In this document: positions 46,792 through 58,284 of the stretch, piece by piece
How the letters are laid out: every line of letters begins with the position of its first letter
How positions within the stretch are numbered: position 1 is the first letter of the stretch
From: Tricholomella constricta
Lineage: Eukaryota; Basidiomycota; Agaricomycetes; Agaricales; Lyophyllaceae
Assembly: GCA_013368375.1 (NCBI GenBank)
Contig: JAACJP010000063.1
Span: 96,925 to 160,924, forward strand
Direction: 5' to 3'
DNA length: 64,000 nucleotides
Program-made: the position numbers and the translations under genes
The notes under the pieces: generated by a model
Seen by the model: the letters and a program-made list of their open reading frames with translations, nothing else
Database searches by the model: none
Told to the model about the DNA's origin: nothing

Positions 46792-49700
46792 ATGCCTCCG
46801 AAAGCCCATAACCTCTATGTCAAAGGAACCGTGGATTCGTATGTATCCCAATTGGCGTCGGCGTCGCTCAGTCATCTCAGCTTAATCGTTTTGCAGTGGT
46901 ACTGGCCGTAAGGTGGTGAAAAAGACCTCGATGTGCGACCTATGTTGTGTGTTTTCACAAACTTGCTCCTGTTCTGACCATCCTTCGCTAGCCCGGCCAC
47001 TGATCTCGATGAGTGCGTTTGTATTATTTAATCTGCCTTGCATCCTGCTCACCTTGCATTCACACCAGAGCTTTCGCTGCGGCCCTTTCCGGCGGGCCTC
47101 CTAGGTATTCACTTTCTCAACGTTGCCTTCCGTTTGCTAATATTTTGGCTGTTAGCGGCATCAGTTTTACTCGCCAACTACCCAAGCGCAAGACTGGTCC
47201 GGTTGAACCCGACTCTGAAATGTGTGTGTCTTTTGCCCTTATGTCGCCTAGCTTTGATAAGTTTTCTAGCGAATTTCTTGACGGCCCCACCAATCCGTCT
47301 CCATCCAAAAAACCAAGGAAGGTTTCGGGTCGTGCTCGTTCCTCCTCTACAGTGCCCAAAGCCGACGGGCCTGATACATCGACTTTCCTGTATGCCCCTA
47401 TATTCACTTTCTCGAGCATTTTTTCTTATGACTGTTCCCTTGCTTACCTAGGCAGAAGTTGGACGCGTCTCTCGCTGCGTCGAAAGCTGCTAATGAGCCT
47501 GCTGAGCCTAGGTGCGCCGCCCGCCCACCTGCTCGCGTTTCATGCTTATACTCTACGTTTTATAGTCCTGCTGCTTCTGTTGCTGCGTATGTCTTGTTTC
47601 TTCACTGTGTTGTTCTTCTTCGTTGATTTTGGCTTTTTTTTGATGACTGTATAACAGACATGCATCCGGTACCGCTCTTGACGATGCCGAGGCCCTCGAC
47701 GCTGCTCCAGTCATCGTGAGGTAAGTATTATGTTGTATCATAGCATATGTTATGTACGCTGATTCTCTGATCTGCTTGTTCTTGTGTAGCCAATCAGGTC
47801 GCCCTATGTATGTTCATTTTTCTCCTGAACTTGACTTATTGCCTTGGCTGATCGGTCGCGCTTTCACAAGCAGGGCGAAGTCCAAGACGGTAAAGGCGCG
47901 ACTTGCTGAGGTGGAGGCCGCGGCGGCAATTCTGTATGTGGTATCTGTCCCGTCTTTCTCGGATCACTTTTTGACTGCGTGTACATTTCCCCGTTAGTAA
48001 AAACAAGCGCAAGACTGTTGTTCGAGTGAATCCGGTATCTGCAGACAAGCTTGTGCCCAAGACGGCGAGACCTATGTACGTCGTACCAACTTTCAATGGT
48101 TCTGAGGGCCTCCTGACGCTCCCTAGTTCTCCCGAAGCGCCCCTGGAGGTCGCTGGTGGGAGTCCTCCCCTGGAGCTGGCTGCTCCTGAGCATTCGGCGG
48201 ATGACGCTTCCGATGGCTCCGATCTCCCTGAAGTCCAGGCGTGGGTTTATTGTCCACTGTCATATTACCCGTTGCTAACATTCATGGTAGTCTATTCCAG
48301 GCGTCTTCGAAGGGTCGTCGTCTGAAGGCGCCTCAATTGCCTTCCGACGATGATGAGAAGGTTGACGCACTTAAGTACGCTTTCTTTCTTGCATCAACTA
48401 TTATTCCCTCTCAATTTCTCTGATGTCTATCATAGCTCTTCGCCCAGTACCCCATCTAGAAGCGCGAATCCCTTCATGGACGTCGAGGCCCATGAGTCTC
48501 GCATGTCCGCTGAACCTTCTAATGAGGAAGCCGCCTCTGGTAACAACTCCGAGGGCAGCGACGCGCCTTCTGACGCGCGTTCCGACGCTTCGGATGAAGG
48601 CTATGCTGTAGTTGGCGCAGATGACGTAGAGAAGGGTCATGATTCAGAAGCAGTCATGGATCCTGCGCTTTGGCACCCTATGATGGTGGCTGGTTATGAG
48701 GCTCTGCCGCACATCAAGTATGTCCACAAACCTCACTATGTATCACCTTGTTGACACATGTTTTAGAACGTTCATGGATGTCGCTCCGTATACCAACGGT
48801 TCGAGTCAGACGGATCTGTCTTCCATGCGCTTCCCGGTCAAGGACATGATGGCGTACATACCCCAAGCTATCCCGTATGTGTCTCCAGCATCCTTTGTAC
48901 TTGACCCCTTTCTGACATCGGCTTAGCTCCCTGGCAGCCGGCCTTACCTTTGTTCGCTATGGGAACTTTGTGAACATGGCCAGGATTAGCCCGTCCGCCC
49001 TGGTGTACGAATCTAATCGCATCAAGATGGCAGATACCAGGCAAAATGCTGTCGGTATCATGATCGGAGTGGTCACCGACTGTTCCCTCTTCTCTCCTGC
49101 CACCACTGGTTCTATTTCTTCGCAGTCCGAGGTGCATCGCATCACTATCGCTCCAGGGCCACAGGAGATGCGCCGAGATACCTCCGTCTGGGGCGCCCTT
49201 CTCGACTTCCCTGATGGTGTGATAACTGGACCTTCGTCACCCCTCGGATTCAGCTTTACGACTTTCCCTAAGGGGAAAGGGGGCTCTGGTTCTTGTACGT
49301 GCCTCCCACTTTCCCATCTTAGTGGTAGATGCGTGCATATATTAATCTTGCTGTTCTTTGCAGTTTCGGCGCCTGCGTCTCCTCGCAAGACGTTCAAGTT
49401 CGGACATACCGTTGCCTCCCCGAAGGTGTTGCACACCGGGTCTTCTTTCGGCAACCCTGTGCGTTTCGAGGATGTCGGTCAGTTGCAGCCCTCTTACTTG
49501 TTTTTGCACGCAAACTTACACGACCTTCGCAGTTCCCGTCTTTGATGGCCGTGCAAAAAACGGCCTTAAGCCATTCATGTTCACCAGCGATGACTTTAAA
49601 TCGCTATCCGCCTCACCCGGTCGACGCCGTTACCACAACAATGTCGATGAGGTGCCCGACGAGTCCGTCGTCGCGGTGGGATATACAGTGGGAACTTACT

Positions 49701-49819
49701 TTACTCGTGCCAAGTACCTCTCCTCGAATGTCCTTTTCGTCGTCGTCCTGGGGACACCATCTGACGTACCGAAAGAGGTGGACCAAGGGAAACCCAAGAA
49801 AGGCATCAGGGGAAAATGA
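46792..49819 (+). CDS. Intron-rich protein of unknown function, multicopy basidiomycete type
   Basis: ATG 46792 opens MPPKAHNLYVKGTV, and roughly 14 short exons with good GT-AG borders follow. The first third is low-complexity and Ala/Ser/Pro-rich with small basic patches (SKKPRKVSGRARSS, AKSKTVKARLAEVE, KNKRKTVVRVNP), then acidic Ser-rich sequence. The C-terminal half is well ordered: MDPALWHPMMVAGYEALPHI, MRFPVKDMMAYIPQAIP, LTFVRYGNFVNMARISP, a DFPDGVITGPSSPLGFSFTT block, and the end VPVFDGRAKNGLKPF ... DESVVAVGYTVGTYFT ... NVLFVVVLG. I recall the VPxFDGR / VVAVGYTV / NVLFVV ending from repeated basidiomycete proteins, with no function known to me. It may be cargo of, or a gene from, a transposable element. 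Confidence 0.55.
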
Positions 49820-50397
49820 TGTCGTGATCCGAACAGTCGATGGTATGCCGTCCCTTCTGCTTTTTAATCGTGCTGCTATATTTTGGACTTTACCATTGCC
49901 TCTGTGATCCTTACCGCGTGTTCCGTGTCGTTATACATGTTGTAGTGTAACGAAAATCAAAATGCATCGTGTCGCCGTTTTCTTGTCTTTTGCATCGATC
50001 ATCTTGTCACATCAGTTGAGCGATCCCTTTAATGTCTTTTCTGTATCGCCTTACGGTCTTATTACTCATGGTCAACATAGTTGATTGACGGAGTGCTCCT
50101 GCATCGAGTCCCATATCAGTGCTGTTTGAAAAAAAACGGCATCCTGATCAAGTTGCCGGTTCACACTGTTGAAGTCATTAGCCTTAATCTATTGTGTCCC
50201 TCTATTGATCTGGTGCCCCTCCTGTCCAAGTCATGTATTCTTGAACGGAAGATGCACGTTTGGTACACGCGTTGTTGTATCTCGTGGTGCATTGTTTGTT
50301 CAGATGACTAGTCGAAGATTGTGTTGGTATCTAAACGCGTCTTCGTCTTTCTTTCTTCGTTCCCCAATTACCTCGTCTGTGGTCACCACGTTCAACA
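49820..50397. other. Spacer, nothing recognised
   Basis: T-rich spacer between two plus-strand intron-rich genes. Short frames only. Confidence 0.4.
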
Positions 50398-52690
50398 ATG
50401 GATGGTGAGCTCCTTCTGTTTTCGGTTTCCTTTCCTTTATTCTTTTTCCCCATCCCGTGCCGCTTTCGACTTCAGCCGTGCACCCCCTCCGCTTCTCCCT
50501 GTTATCATTTCATGCAGCGAGTTTTTGGCTCCTCATGAATGGTCCCTTTTATTCTACTTATCCCATCATTCTTAATTCACTGAGCGGGTCTTTCGCGTTT
50601 TCTGCAGTTATTATGGTGGATACTGTGGCAGACAATGCTTTATCATTTGCACATGGCAGTGAGAAAACTGAAGACTTTCCCTCTGTCGAGTCTTTAAGTG
50701 CGTGGCCGTGTCTTTCCTTATCCTTTGCATCTTGACGGTATTGTATCGATTGATTGGGACGCCGACGTCTGAGGCTCCCAGGAGCCGTTACGATCCGACC
50801 ATAATTGGTCCCCTTGGTTCTACCTAAAATGTTATTCTTAGTTTGCTGAACGCGTTTTTCGCGTTTTCTGCAGGTACTATGATGGATACCGTGGCAGACG
50901 GTGCTTTATCGGTTGCACATGGCGGTGAGGAAGCTGAAGACTTCCCTTCAGTCGAGTTTTTGAGTGGGTCGTGCCTTCCTTTGTCCTTTGCCTCTTGACG
51001 GTCTTGTATCAGTTGAGTGGGATGCCGACATCCGAAGCTCGCAGGAGCCGTTGCAATCCGACGAGTCGCCTGTATGTTTTGATGAAGAGCACCGCGAAGA
51101 GTGGGAAGGTTCGTTCACCTGGTTAAAGTTCCTTTGCCTTTTGCTCTTTTACCGACATGTTACGTTCGGTTAGCGCACATGCGCCTTTTCGCCACGTCTC
51201 TCATCGACATAAGTGAAGCTGATGATGACAATATATGGCGTGGTACGTATTTTTCTTTGCTCCGTCGACCGCGCGTGACGGCTTCCCAAGTTTGGACCAA
51301 GTATCGATGCGAGTATTGCGGTCTTTATGGTGAACACGAAGACTACTGCTATGGTCCGTACACCGGCACGTACACACCTGAGGCGTTTGACTACGACCAC
51401 GAGAGTGCGTCTGCTCCGTTATGTTTGTATGCTGTCCCTCATTGTTTTTTAATCTCTTCCTTTCTTCACTCGCCATATGTGTTCTCTTTGATCACTTCCC
51501 CAGTTTCCTTGGCAGAAGAAGAGGGTTCTTATTAGGCCTGTCAATCGACCTTCGATCTTTCTGTACATATGTCATGTCACCGAGGTTGTGCTCAATCTAT
51601 CTGCTGTTCGGCTTTGGGCCTTCATTTATATGCCCTGCTCGTCAATGGTCACTTTCTATTCAAGAATTTCTCCCTGAATTAACACGTAAAGGGTGCCCGC
51701 GCCACACGGTGGTGGTGAAGCCAGCCCTGATCGCGGGATTCAAAGGCGATCAATCGTGAGAGGCTTCCGCATCAGGAATTCCACATTCCAGATTCGAAGG
51801 AAGCTGCGTTCCTTGTCGTATTATTGGCGTCCTTCTGAGATGGGTCCGCATACTCCACTTCGTGAGCTGTTTTGGAATTTTATATATAAGGTCCTCGTTC
51901 ATATCCTCTGCCTTTAACCATGTCTTACTTATTACCCCCTCGAAGTGCCTCTCCGCTGTCCATTCAGGGCTCGTCCCTCCTCAAGATCATGTCGTCATCG
52001 CATGCGGCGGTAAGATACATTTACTGATCCTTCTACTCGTCCTTTTTTTTCTTTGCTTACTTCCGTCCTGCATAGGTCCCAGGTTCCTGCATTTCGTGTG
52101 CCGGCGACCCGTCTAGGGGTCCGTGCAAGCTCGAAGGTTGGGGTGTTCCGTGCAGGTGCTGTATTGCGCTTGGAGAAGCTGCTACTTGCAGCTTTCGCCT
52201 TCCCATATCCGCGCGCATCGCACTCGCGCAAAGGCTGCAAGATGTCCCCGACATACCGTACAGTAAGTCGCCGCACTGCTTTCCATCCTTCCATAAACTG
52301 ATGTACTTTGCTTAAGAGGTAAAGGCTTTGGTCGATGCGTTTTGTAAGGCCGGTATGGAGCGCGCGGCTGCTGAAGACCGGGTCGAGACGCATGGCTATG
52401 CAGCAGCGCTTGCCGAAACCGCCCTCTTTAAGGCCCGTGCTGCCGACGAAGCTCTATGTTCGCAGATCGTTCGAGTCCTTGATGAAGACATGAACGACGG
52501 CAGCCGTCTTCCGGCTGATTGTCTCATGACGCTCACGCAGGTTTCCAACAGACCGCCTGTCACCTTGCGTTCTAGGCAGCAGAAATTCCAACAGGGTGAA
52601 CATTTGAATGAGTTGCTTAAGGAGTGGGAAAATGAAGACGGCGTGGCCGATGTGGTGCGCGACGATGGCCTGGTGTATGATGCCCTCTGA
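50398..52690 (+). CDS. Cysteine-cluster protein of unknown function with tandemly duplicated exons
   Basis: A possible start is ATG 50398 (MD then donor GTGAGC). Pieces that read well: VDTVADNALSFAHGSEKTED and its duplicate MDTVADGALSVAHGGEEAED; ADIRSSQEPLQSDESPVCFD; a Cys/His segment YRCEYCGLYGEHEDYCYG (C-x2-C-x5-H-x3-C, near a zinc knuckle); and a late exon with six cysteines, PGSCISCAGDPSRGPC then VPCRCCIALGEAATC. The last exon (52320-52690) encodes a helical tail ending VYDAL. The six-cysteine module is similar in style to the one in the duplicated genes at 10-12 and 35-38 kb. At least one joint (about 51410-51540) could not be resolved. Confidence in the gene as a whole is moderate. Confidence 0.45.
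50545..51065 (+). repeat. Tandem duplication, two units of about 266 bp
   Basis: The sequence from about 50570 to 50800 recurs at about 50836-51063. For example TTTTCTGCAG ends at 50607 and again at 50873, and GACGCCGACGTCTGAGGC-like sequence at 50760 recurs as ATGCCGACATCCGAAGC at about 51023. Each unit spans a short exon, an intron and part of the next exon. Unit 1 has TGA where unit 2 has CGA. Confidence 0.85.
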
Positions 52691-53222
52691 TCCAGTCGGC
52701 CGCCGTCCCACCGTAGTGCCCGCCATTTCTTCCATGAGGTGAGTAAATCTTACCGCTTCCTGATACTTGACATTGATCAGTTTACCTCTCTACCGTTTTT
52801 AATGGCGTTTATATTAATGTTTGCCGTTGACTATAGATTTATCCGCCCGACGTATGTAGTGTTGCTTGTACTGGATCGCCCTTCTTCAAAATGTGATGTC
52901 TTTCCGCCACGGTTCCATCACCCATGTCCCCTTAAATTCCGAACATTTTCCCTCCAGTCGTTTCGCTTTCGGGTCTCCCTCTTTTTCCCCCTTGTTGCTT
53001 CCCTCGCACAATCGCCCTCTTTCCACTGCTTTCTGCTGGCGTGCTTCTGTGATTTTGTAGATGCCTTTCTCGTTTTCGGTCTTACATATAGTACCAGGCC
53101 CCAGGACTCTTGGTTTTTGCGCTGCTTACGGCGACAGACATGATCATAAGAAGACTGGCATCTGCCTCTAGAAGCCGCTTTCCCCCCCTAACCTCTGTAA
53201 AGCTTGAACATTCTCATTCAGG
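52691..53222. other. Spacer, nothing recognised
   Basis: No supported gene between the end of the cysteine-cluster gene and the debris that starts near 53223. Confidence 0.4.
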
Positions 53223-54480
53223 ATGTTTTCACGATTTATATCATCGGTGTTCGTCGCTAAACGCCCCCCAGCATCGGGACAATGGTATCTGCGCGAGGAC
53301 CTCATCAAAGAAGCCACTTCCCTTCTTAAGCGAAGCGCCTCGCCGACCGTGGCCATTTCTCCTCACAATACTTCCTCGCCAAGTATATTTCCCTTTACCC
53401 ACTCTCCGCTGCCCTGAGTTAACACCCCTTTCCTTCCCTTCAGACATTAGGAAACAAAATCCAAGTGGACGGCCGACCAAAGGGCGAACTCAACATCACC
53501 CAAATCGCCTGCGCCAACGTCTGCCGGGTCCCCGTCAAAGCCCCAAGATTTGCCCTTGTCTTCCTTACCGACCCCAACACACCTAGCGCCGAGGACCTGC
53601 CACTCACCTTCCAGACGGTCCGCCTTCACGCTGACCATCAACACTGCGACCGTGGACCCTGAGGTGCTCGCGACGGACAATGTAAGTTACACCTACACAT
53701 TGCCACGTACTGATACCGATACAAGCCTCGCAGCCTTTGACACTATCGCTGCTCGTTGTCCCGCCACTCCTCATCACCACATATCTCCTTGCCTCGTTCC
53801 CCCGTCCCCCGAGCCCGTCTACGTAGCGAGGACCGCGTTGAAGCGACGGGTAGATGGGACGCATCGATCCCGGATACTGCGAAAGCAACGACGCGTTGCG
53901 TTTAACTGATACGGGGAGATGGGGATTGTGGATGCGATGTTTATTAGTGTGGAAGGGGAGGTGGAGTGGGTCCACCTCCCACCACCTACTGCTGAGGAGG
54001 TCGAGCCGCGCCTGGTGTGTTGTGTTTTTCTTCTATCTTCTTGTCGTCATTGAAGCTGTCTGTATGTATGCGTGTCACCCGGTCCCTCTTCCTGGGCCGG
54101 CGGAGTACGCGGCTGTGATGGGGCTCAATACGTGCATCCTCGGCTTTTCATTCCCGCTTCCCCTCCGCACGGGCGCGGCCCCTCAGATGCAGACTATGGG
54201 CATGCAGAATGCGTTGCTGAGCATTACGTCGGTGACGGGTGAATTTTTGCTTGTAACCCCGCCCACCATCTAATCACCAAAAACTGAGCTAGAGTATGCC
54301 AGTGCATAGTTCTGTTGCCGCTGCACCGCTCGTTCTTCACGTGTGCGCTGACATGGCCGGATGAATCGTACATTAGGAAACAGGAGTACGCCAGCGTCGT
54401 TGCCATGTTCCTGAGCATGTCGGGCATGATCGCGACCGTCCAGAATATGGGTTTAAACAAATCAAATATAAATGAATCAC
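53223..54480 (+). pseudogene. Fragments of one or two unidentified genes
   Basis: Plus-strand pieces that look coding but do not join: RPPASGQWYLREDLIKEATS (about 53260-53320), KIQVDGRPKGELNITQIACA with VKAPRFALVFLTDPNTPSAE (about 53455-53590), FTLTINTATVDPEVLATDN (about 53620-53680), and a hydrophobic, membrane-like part with AEYAAVMGLNTCILGFSFPL, MQTMGMQNALLSITSVTGEF and YASVVAMFLSMSGMIATVQN (54090-54450). The last could be from a transporter. Phases between neighbouring pieces do not match. The stretch lies among repeat-type genes and may be captured host sequence. Confidence 0.35.
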
Positions 54481-54667
54481 TAGTTGAACCTCCACCAACT
54501 GCGCTCTTGCATTCCGTCCTTTTCTCACAAGTAGCACCGTTGTCAACTTGCCCTCCACTATGGAGCTTGCAGATGTTCTAGGTGATGAGGTCACAACATG
54601 ATCCATTCAAGCCTTCGTCTTCCTCATAGGTCAACACCGAATAATTGTATAACCACTATCAAATACA

Positions 54668-56430
54668 TCATTTCTTTTTGCTTCGTCCCGCCATGGCAGC
54701 CACCGCTGCATTTATCCGATCTCCAGGAGTCGTAGCATTGGACAATTTACCACCTCCACTCCAGAAGCGGTCTACTGCAGCCGTTCCCTTGCCAGTCAAC
54801 TGCACTGATGTTCCAAACCTTGTTGCGTCCACCGGGCTTGTGCTCTGCATGGTGGAATGTCGATCGTACTTTCCTCTCCAAAAAATATGCACCACCCCCC
54901 GAGCCCTGATGAACAGTTCAGACTTGTTATAGGGTGTGAGCCGGATCACGCACCGTTCAAAATCAACTCCGATTCCATAGCGTCCGACTAAGAAGGCACC
55001 GCCTTTGACTTTGTCGTGGTCAACAGCTGCATCGAGCGAGTACTTCTTGCCTTTTGCCTCGACTTTTCCCACCCACCATAGCCCAAAAGCAATCGCAATT
55101 TCATCCTTATCCAAGTGTTGGTAGTTGGCAAAGTCGTCTCGGGTAATGGTCAGAGAATTTGCAAAGGGACGCTCTGGAGAATCCCCGTCAAGAACCATGC
55201 TTGCAAAGGATGGAATCATGTGGCTGGTAAATAGTGTCGTAACGTTAGCCTGCTCAATTTTCAGTCAAGGGAGTAAAAGAAACACACTCAGCAGAAAACT
55301 CATCAATAAAACTGCCGCCGCCGGGGAACAGATGCAATAACCCATCTCGATACAAGTGCGCGACCTTGGAAAATCTGTCATAACAGCGCTCATACCTGGC
55401 AATTATTAGATGACATGAAGATTGGGTATGGAGATAAATATCTTACGTTGCCACTGCTTCAGCCGTGCGTTTGGGCGCGTAGGCAACAATGCTTTTGCCT
55501 TTTTCCATACTGGCATGCCATCCGGCACCGAACATGGTGCCACGACGTTTGCGTTCGATACCGGGGGACGATGACGCCTCCACTCCATGGGGCTTTGCCT
55601 GTGACTGTGACCGCGATGAACAGAATATCAATCACCTCCAGATATAAAGAACTTACAGCGTTTAACTTGATGTCCGCAACACAAGTGGTGTAGTCCATAA
55701 GGGTTTGAAGACATTCAGATACGTCTTTAGCGCGAACATCTGACATGTGTTCGAACGGTCTAATATAGTGTACTGTAAGCATCCATGTCACTGCGTCCAG
55801 ATTCATTGACTCACTCGAAGCGGCAAGCGAATACAAAATCCCTAGTATCCTTGTCAAACACAGCGTGAACACCCTGTGCGTCTAACCACTTGGTGTTAAG
55901 GGCCTGGAAAGCAGGGTCTTCTGCCGAGAGAGGTGTACTGCGTCCTGTCTCCAACTCCAAGACTTTGCGTTCATACTCGGCGTCCTTCATCACTTCATGG
56001 ATCGTAAACTGCTTTACACCGAACATTTTTTCGATGATCTGGAGCCATCGGTCAGCGTCAAGCGTCAAATTCGTTTATTACACCGGTCATCACTCACCTC
56101 CTCGGCATATTGAACTTTAAGTTGTTGAATTTCGGCTTCCAGCTTGGCCTTGGTAGCCTGTTGCGCTTGCTGGAACGCAGAGTTGACGTTCTTACGGCGT
56201 TGACGCCGACCTTTGCTCTGTTGTCATCATCAGAATTGCTCTTTACACATAACCCGCACCGATGCGTGAACTAAATGCAGGAAGTGACATACACTCGACA
56301 TTGCCCGCTTTCCGGGTTGTCCTTCCTTCATTGTGTCTGAAATCTCTTTCTCATCGATATCCTCTTCTCCTGAAGAATCGGTGGATCCGTCGTAGACCGG
56401 TAGACCCATGATGTTCAGGCCGAAATCCAT
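54668..56430 (-). CDS. Probable TET/JBP-like 2-oxoglutarate/Fe(II) dioxygenase (basidiomycete transposon-associated type)
   Basis: Eight minus-strand exons: 56430-56293, 56217-56098, 56038-55815, 55759-55657, 55598-55447, 55395-55288, 55223-54954, 54905-54668; all phases agree and give 450 aa. Intron 54953-54906 is 48 nt, in frame, with a GTGCGT donor; removing it joins DFERARGVVHIFWRG, which reads like the family. The N-terminus is acidic with a basic patch (SKGRRQRRK) and a coiled coil. The C-terminal half has the features of a double-stranded beta-helix dioxygenase: HLD at residues 318-320 (HxD iron ligands), a Gly-rich turn KGGAFLVGRYGIGVD, a distal His at about 388 (RHSTM) and Arg at about 401 (TRFGTSVQL) for the co-substrate. 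TET/JBP enzymes oxidise modified bases; many basidiomycete copies accompany KDZ transposons. Assignment rests on motif order and remembered relatives, so it is tentative. The Lys-rich end is RSKKK. Confidence 0.55.
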
Positions 56431-56560
56431 GTTGAACAAGTTCAATGATAGGTAGGTAGATCGTGGATTATAGATAACAAAAATCGCTCATTTGAATCCA
56501 TCAGTCTCCGTGCTGACCTAATACTAACCGACATACAGTGAATTGTCCAAGTTTGACTTT

Positions 56561-56974
56561 ATTGCATCCATCGTTTTCCTTCCCCCCATGTGCAGTCTGT
56601 GGAGGCCTCGTTCCGTCGATGGGATGAAAGCTGCCCGTCGCATGGGAAGATTCGAGTCTGTGGAGGGGTTCGCCCTGCCCGTCGAATGCCCGTCAACATT
56701 TCTCATCTTCTGAGGTCGATGACGGCCTACGGGCCTCCGAACGTTCGTCTTTTTTCGTTTGTGTTCGATTGCGTACATCGTTTTCCTTCGCCCCATGTGC
56801 AGTCTGTGGAGGCCTCATTCCGTCAATGGGATGAAAGCTGCCCGTCGCATGGGAAGATTCGAGTCTGTGGAGGGGTTCGCCCTGCCCGTCGAATGCCCGT
56901 CAACATTTCTCATCTTCTGATGTCGACGACGGCCTACGTGCCCCCGTACGTTCGTCTTTTTTCGTTTGTGTTAA
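56561..56974. repeat. Tandem duplication, two units of 207 bp
   Basis: Units at about 56561-56767 and 56768-56974 differ at about a dozen positions; CAGTCTGTGGAGGCCTC begins at 56593 and again at 56800. A frame through both units stays open (56590-56997) and codes the same peptide twice, but no start signal or domain supports it as a gene. Confidence 0.9.
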
Positions 56975-57389
56975 TGGACTTGCGGAACGAGTCGTAACTG
57001 ACGGTAACACAGGATAGTACCACGTACTCAAACTGTCGGGCAGCACACCCACAAATATAAATTCACTCTCCCATATGAACGAACGATGCGACGATGACAG
57101 GCGACTTGAAATCGCACTCGACCTGATTTTCTCTTATGCTCTCATAAGGTTCTCAAGCGCTCTGTGTAACCTAGGGATACCTCGCCATCCTCGCCAGCAT
57201 CGAGAGTTTACCCCTTCGCCCTCCCGCCCTTTCCGTCGTGGACTCGGCATCAAACACGAGCTTTCAATTCTGTTACGATTGCTAAAAGGGTTCCGGCAGC
57301 TCCCTACACCTCCGAAGACAAGCTTGCCGTCGAACAGCGAGCTCGTTGTCTCCGCCTCTCGAACCGCTCCCCGGCCCTCCACCAACATG
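56975..57389. other. Spacer, nothing recognised
   Basis: A short stretch between two tandem-repeat blocks. Minus and plus frames here are extensions of the repeats. Confidence 0.4.
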
Positions 57390-58175
57390 CTCGTCATCCC
57401 CGACGTAATCGACCGCCCCATTGCGACTCGGGCCCTCCACCCCCCCCCTCCCCACCAACGACAAAACCTCTTCGTCTCCAGCGTCGTCGACAGCCCCACC
57501 GCCGCTCCCCGGCCCTCCAGGCGTGCTCGTTGTTTCATCGCCGTCGAGCGCCCCGCTGCCTATCGACCCTCACCCCGGTTCTCCACCACCTTCTAGCACC
57601 TCCCCCCGGATCCCCACCACCACCAACGGCTTCCCTGGATGCCTCCACATCGACTCGCCACAAAACGGCATGCCCGCCCTACCGCCTCTCCCCGATTCTC
57701 CACCACCTCCCATCAACACCATCTTCACCTCCCCTGCACAACTCCGCAACCAATCCGACGACGAGCATGCTGCAAAAAAGCATGCTCGTCATCCCCGGCG
57801 TCATCGACCGCCCCATTGCGACTTCGGCCCTCCACCCCCCCCTTACCGACGACAAGTCCTCATCGACTCCAGCGTCGTCAACTGCCCTATCGCCGCTCCC
57901 CGGCCCTCCACCACCTCCAGGCACCTGCACACCACCAGCAACGCGACTCCCTCTCACTCGACCCACCCTGCCACCTTCTTGTACCTCCCCCCGGATCCTC
58001 ACCTCCACCACCGGCTTCCCTGGATCCCTCCCCATGAGGGCGAACACGCTACCAAACGGCGTGCTCGTCACCTCTCCCCGGCTCTCCACCACCTCCCATC
58101 AGCACCACCTCCACCTCCCCTGGGCCACTCCTCACCCAATCCGACCACATCGAGCGCCCCGTTGCGACTCAACAC
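57390..58175. repeat. Pyrimidine-rich tandem repeat, two units of about 385-395 bp
   Basis: CTCGTCATCCCC begins at 57390 and at 57785, and CCACCTTCT with the following CACCTCCCCCCGGATCC-like sequence at 57586 and 57971. The second unit is diverged and carries small indels. Both plus-strand frames stay open and encode Pro/Ser-rich sequence without domains (57421-58284), which I attribute to composition. Confidence 0.85.
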
Positions 58176-58284
58176 GCGTCATTTTACCTTGGGCGGTGTC
58201 ATCCTAATGCAGAAGCCAGGTGTGTTGGAGAGTGTAGCGAAGCTGAAGGTGGCCATTCAAGGGTGTAGTAGCTGTAATTTCTAA

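Noticed and set aside
57421..58284. 287-codon Pro-rich frame
   Set aside because: Two frames stay open through the tandem repeat because of composition; no domain or start signal.
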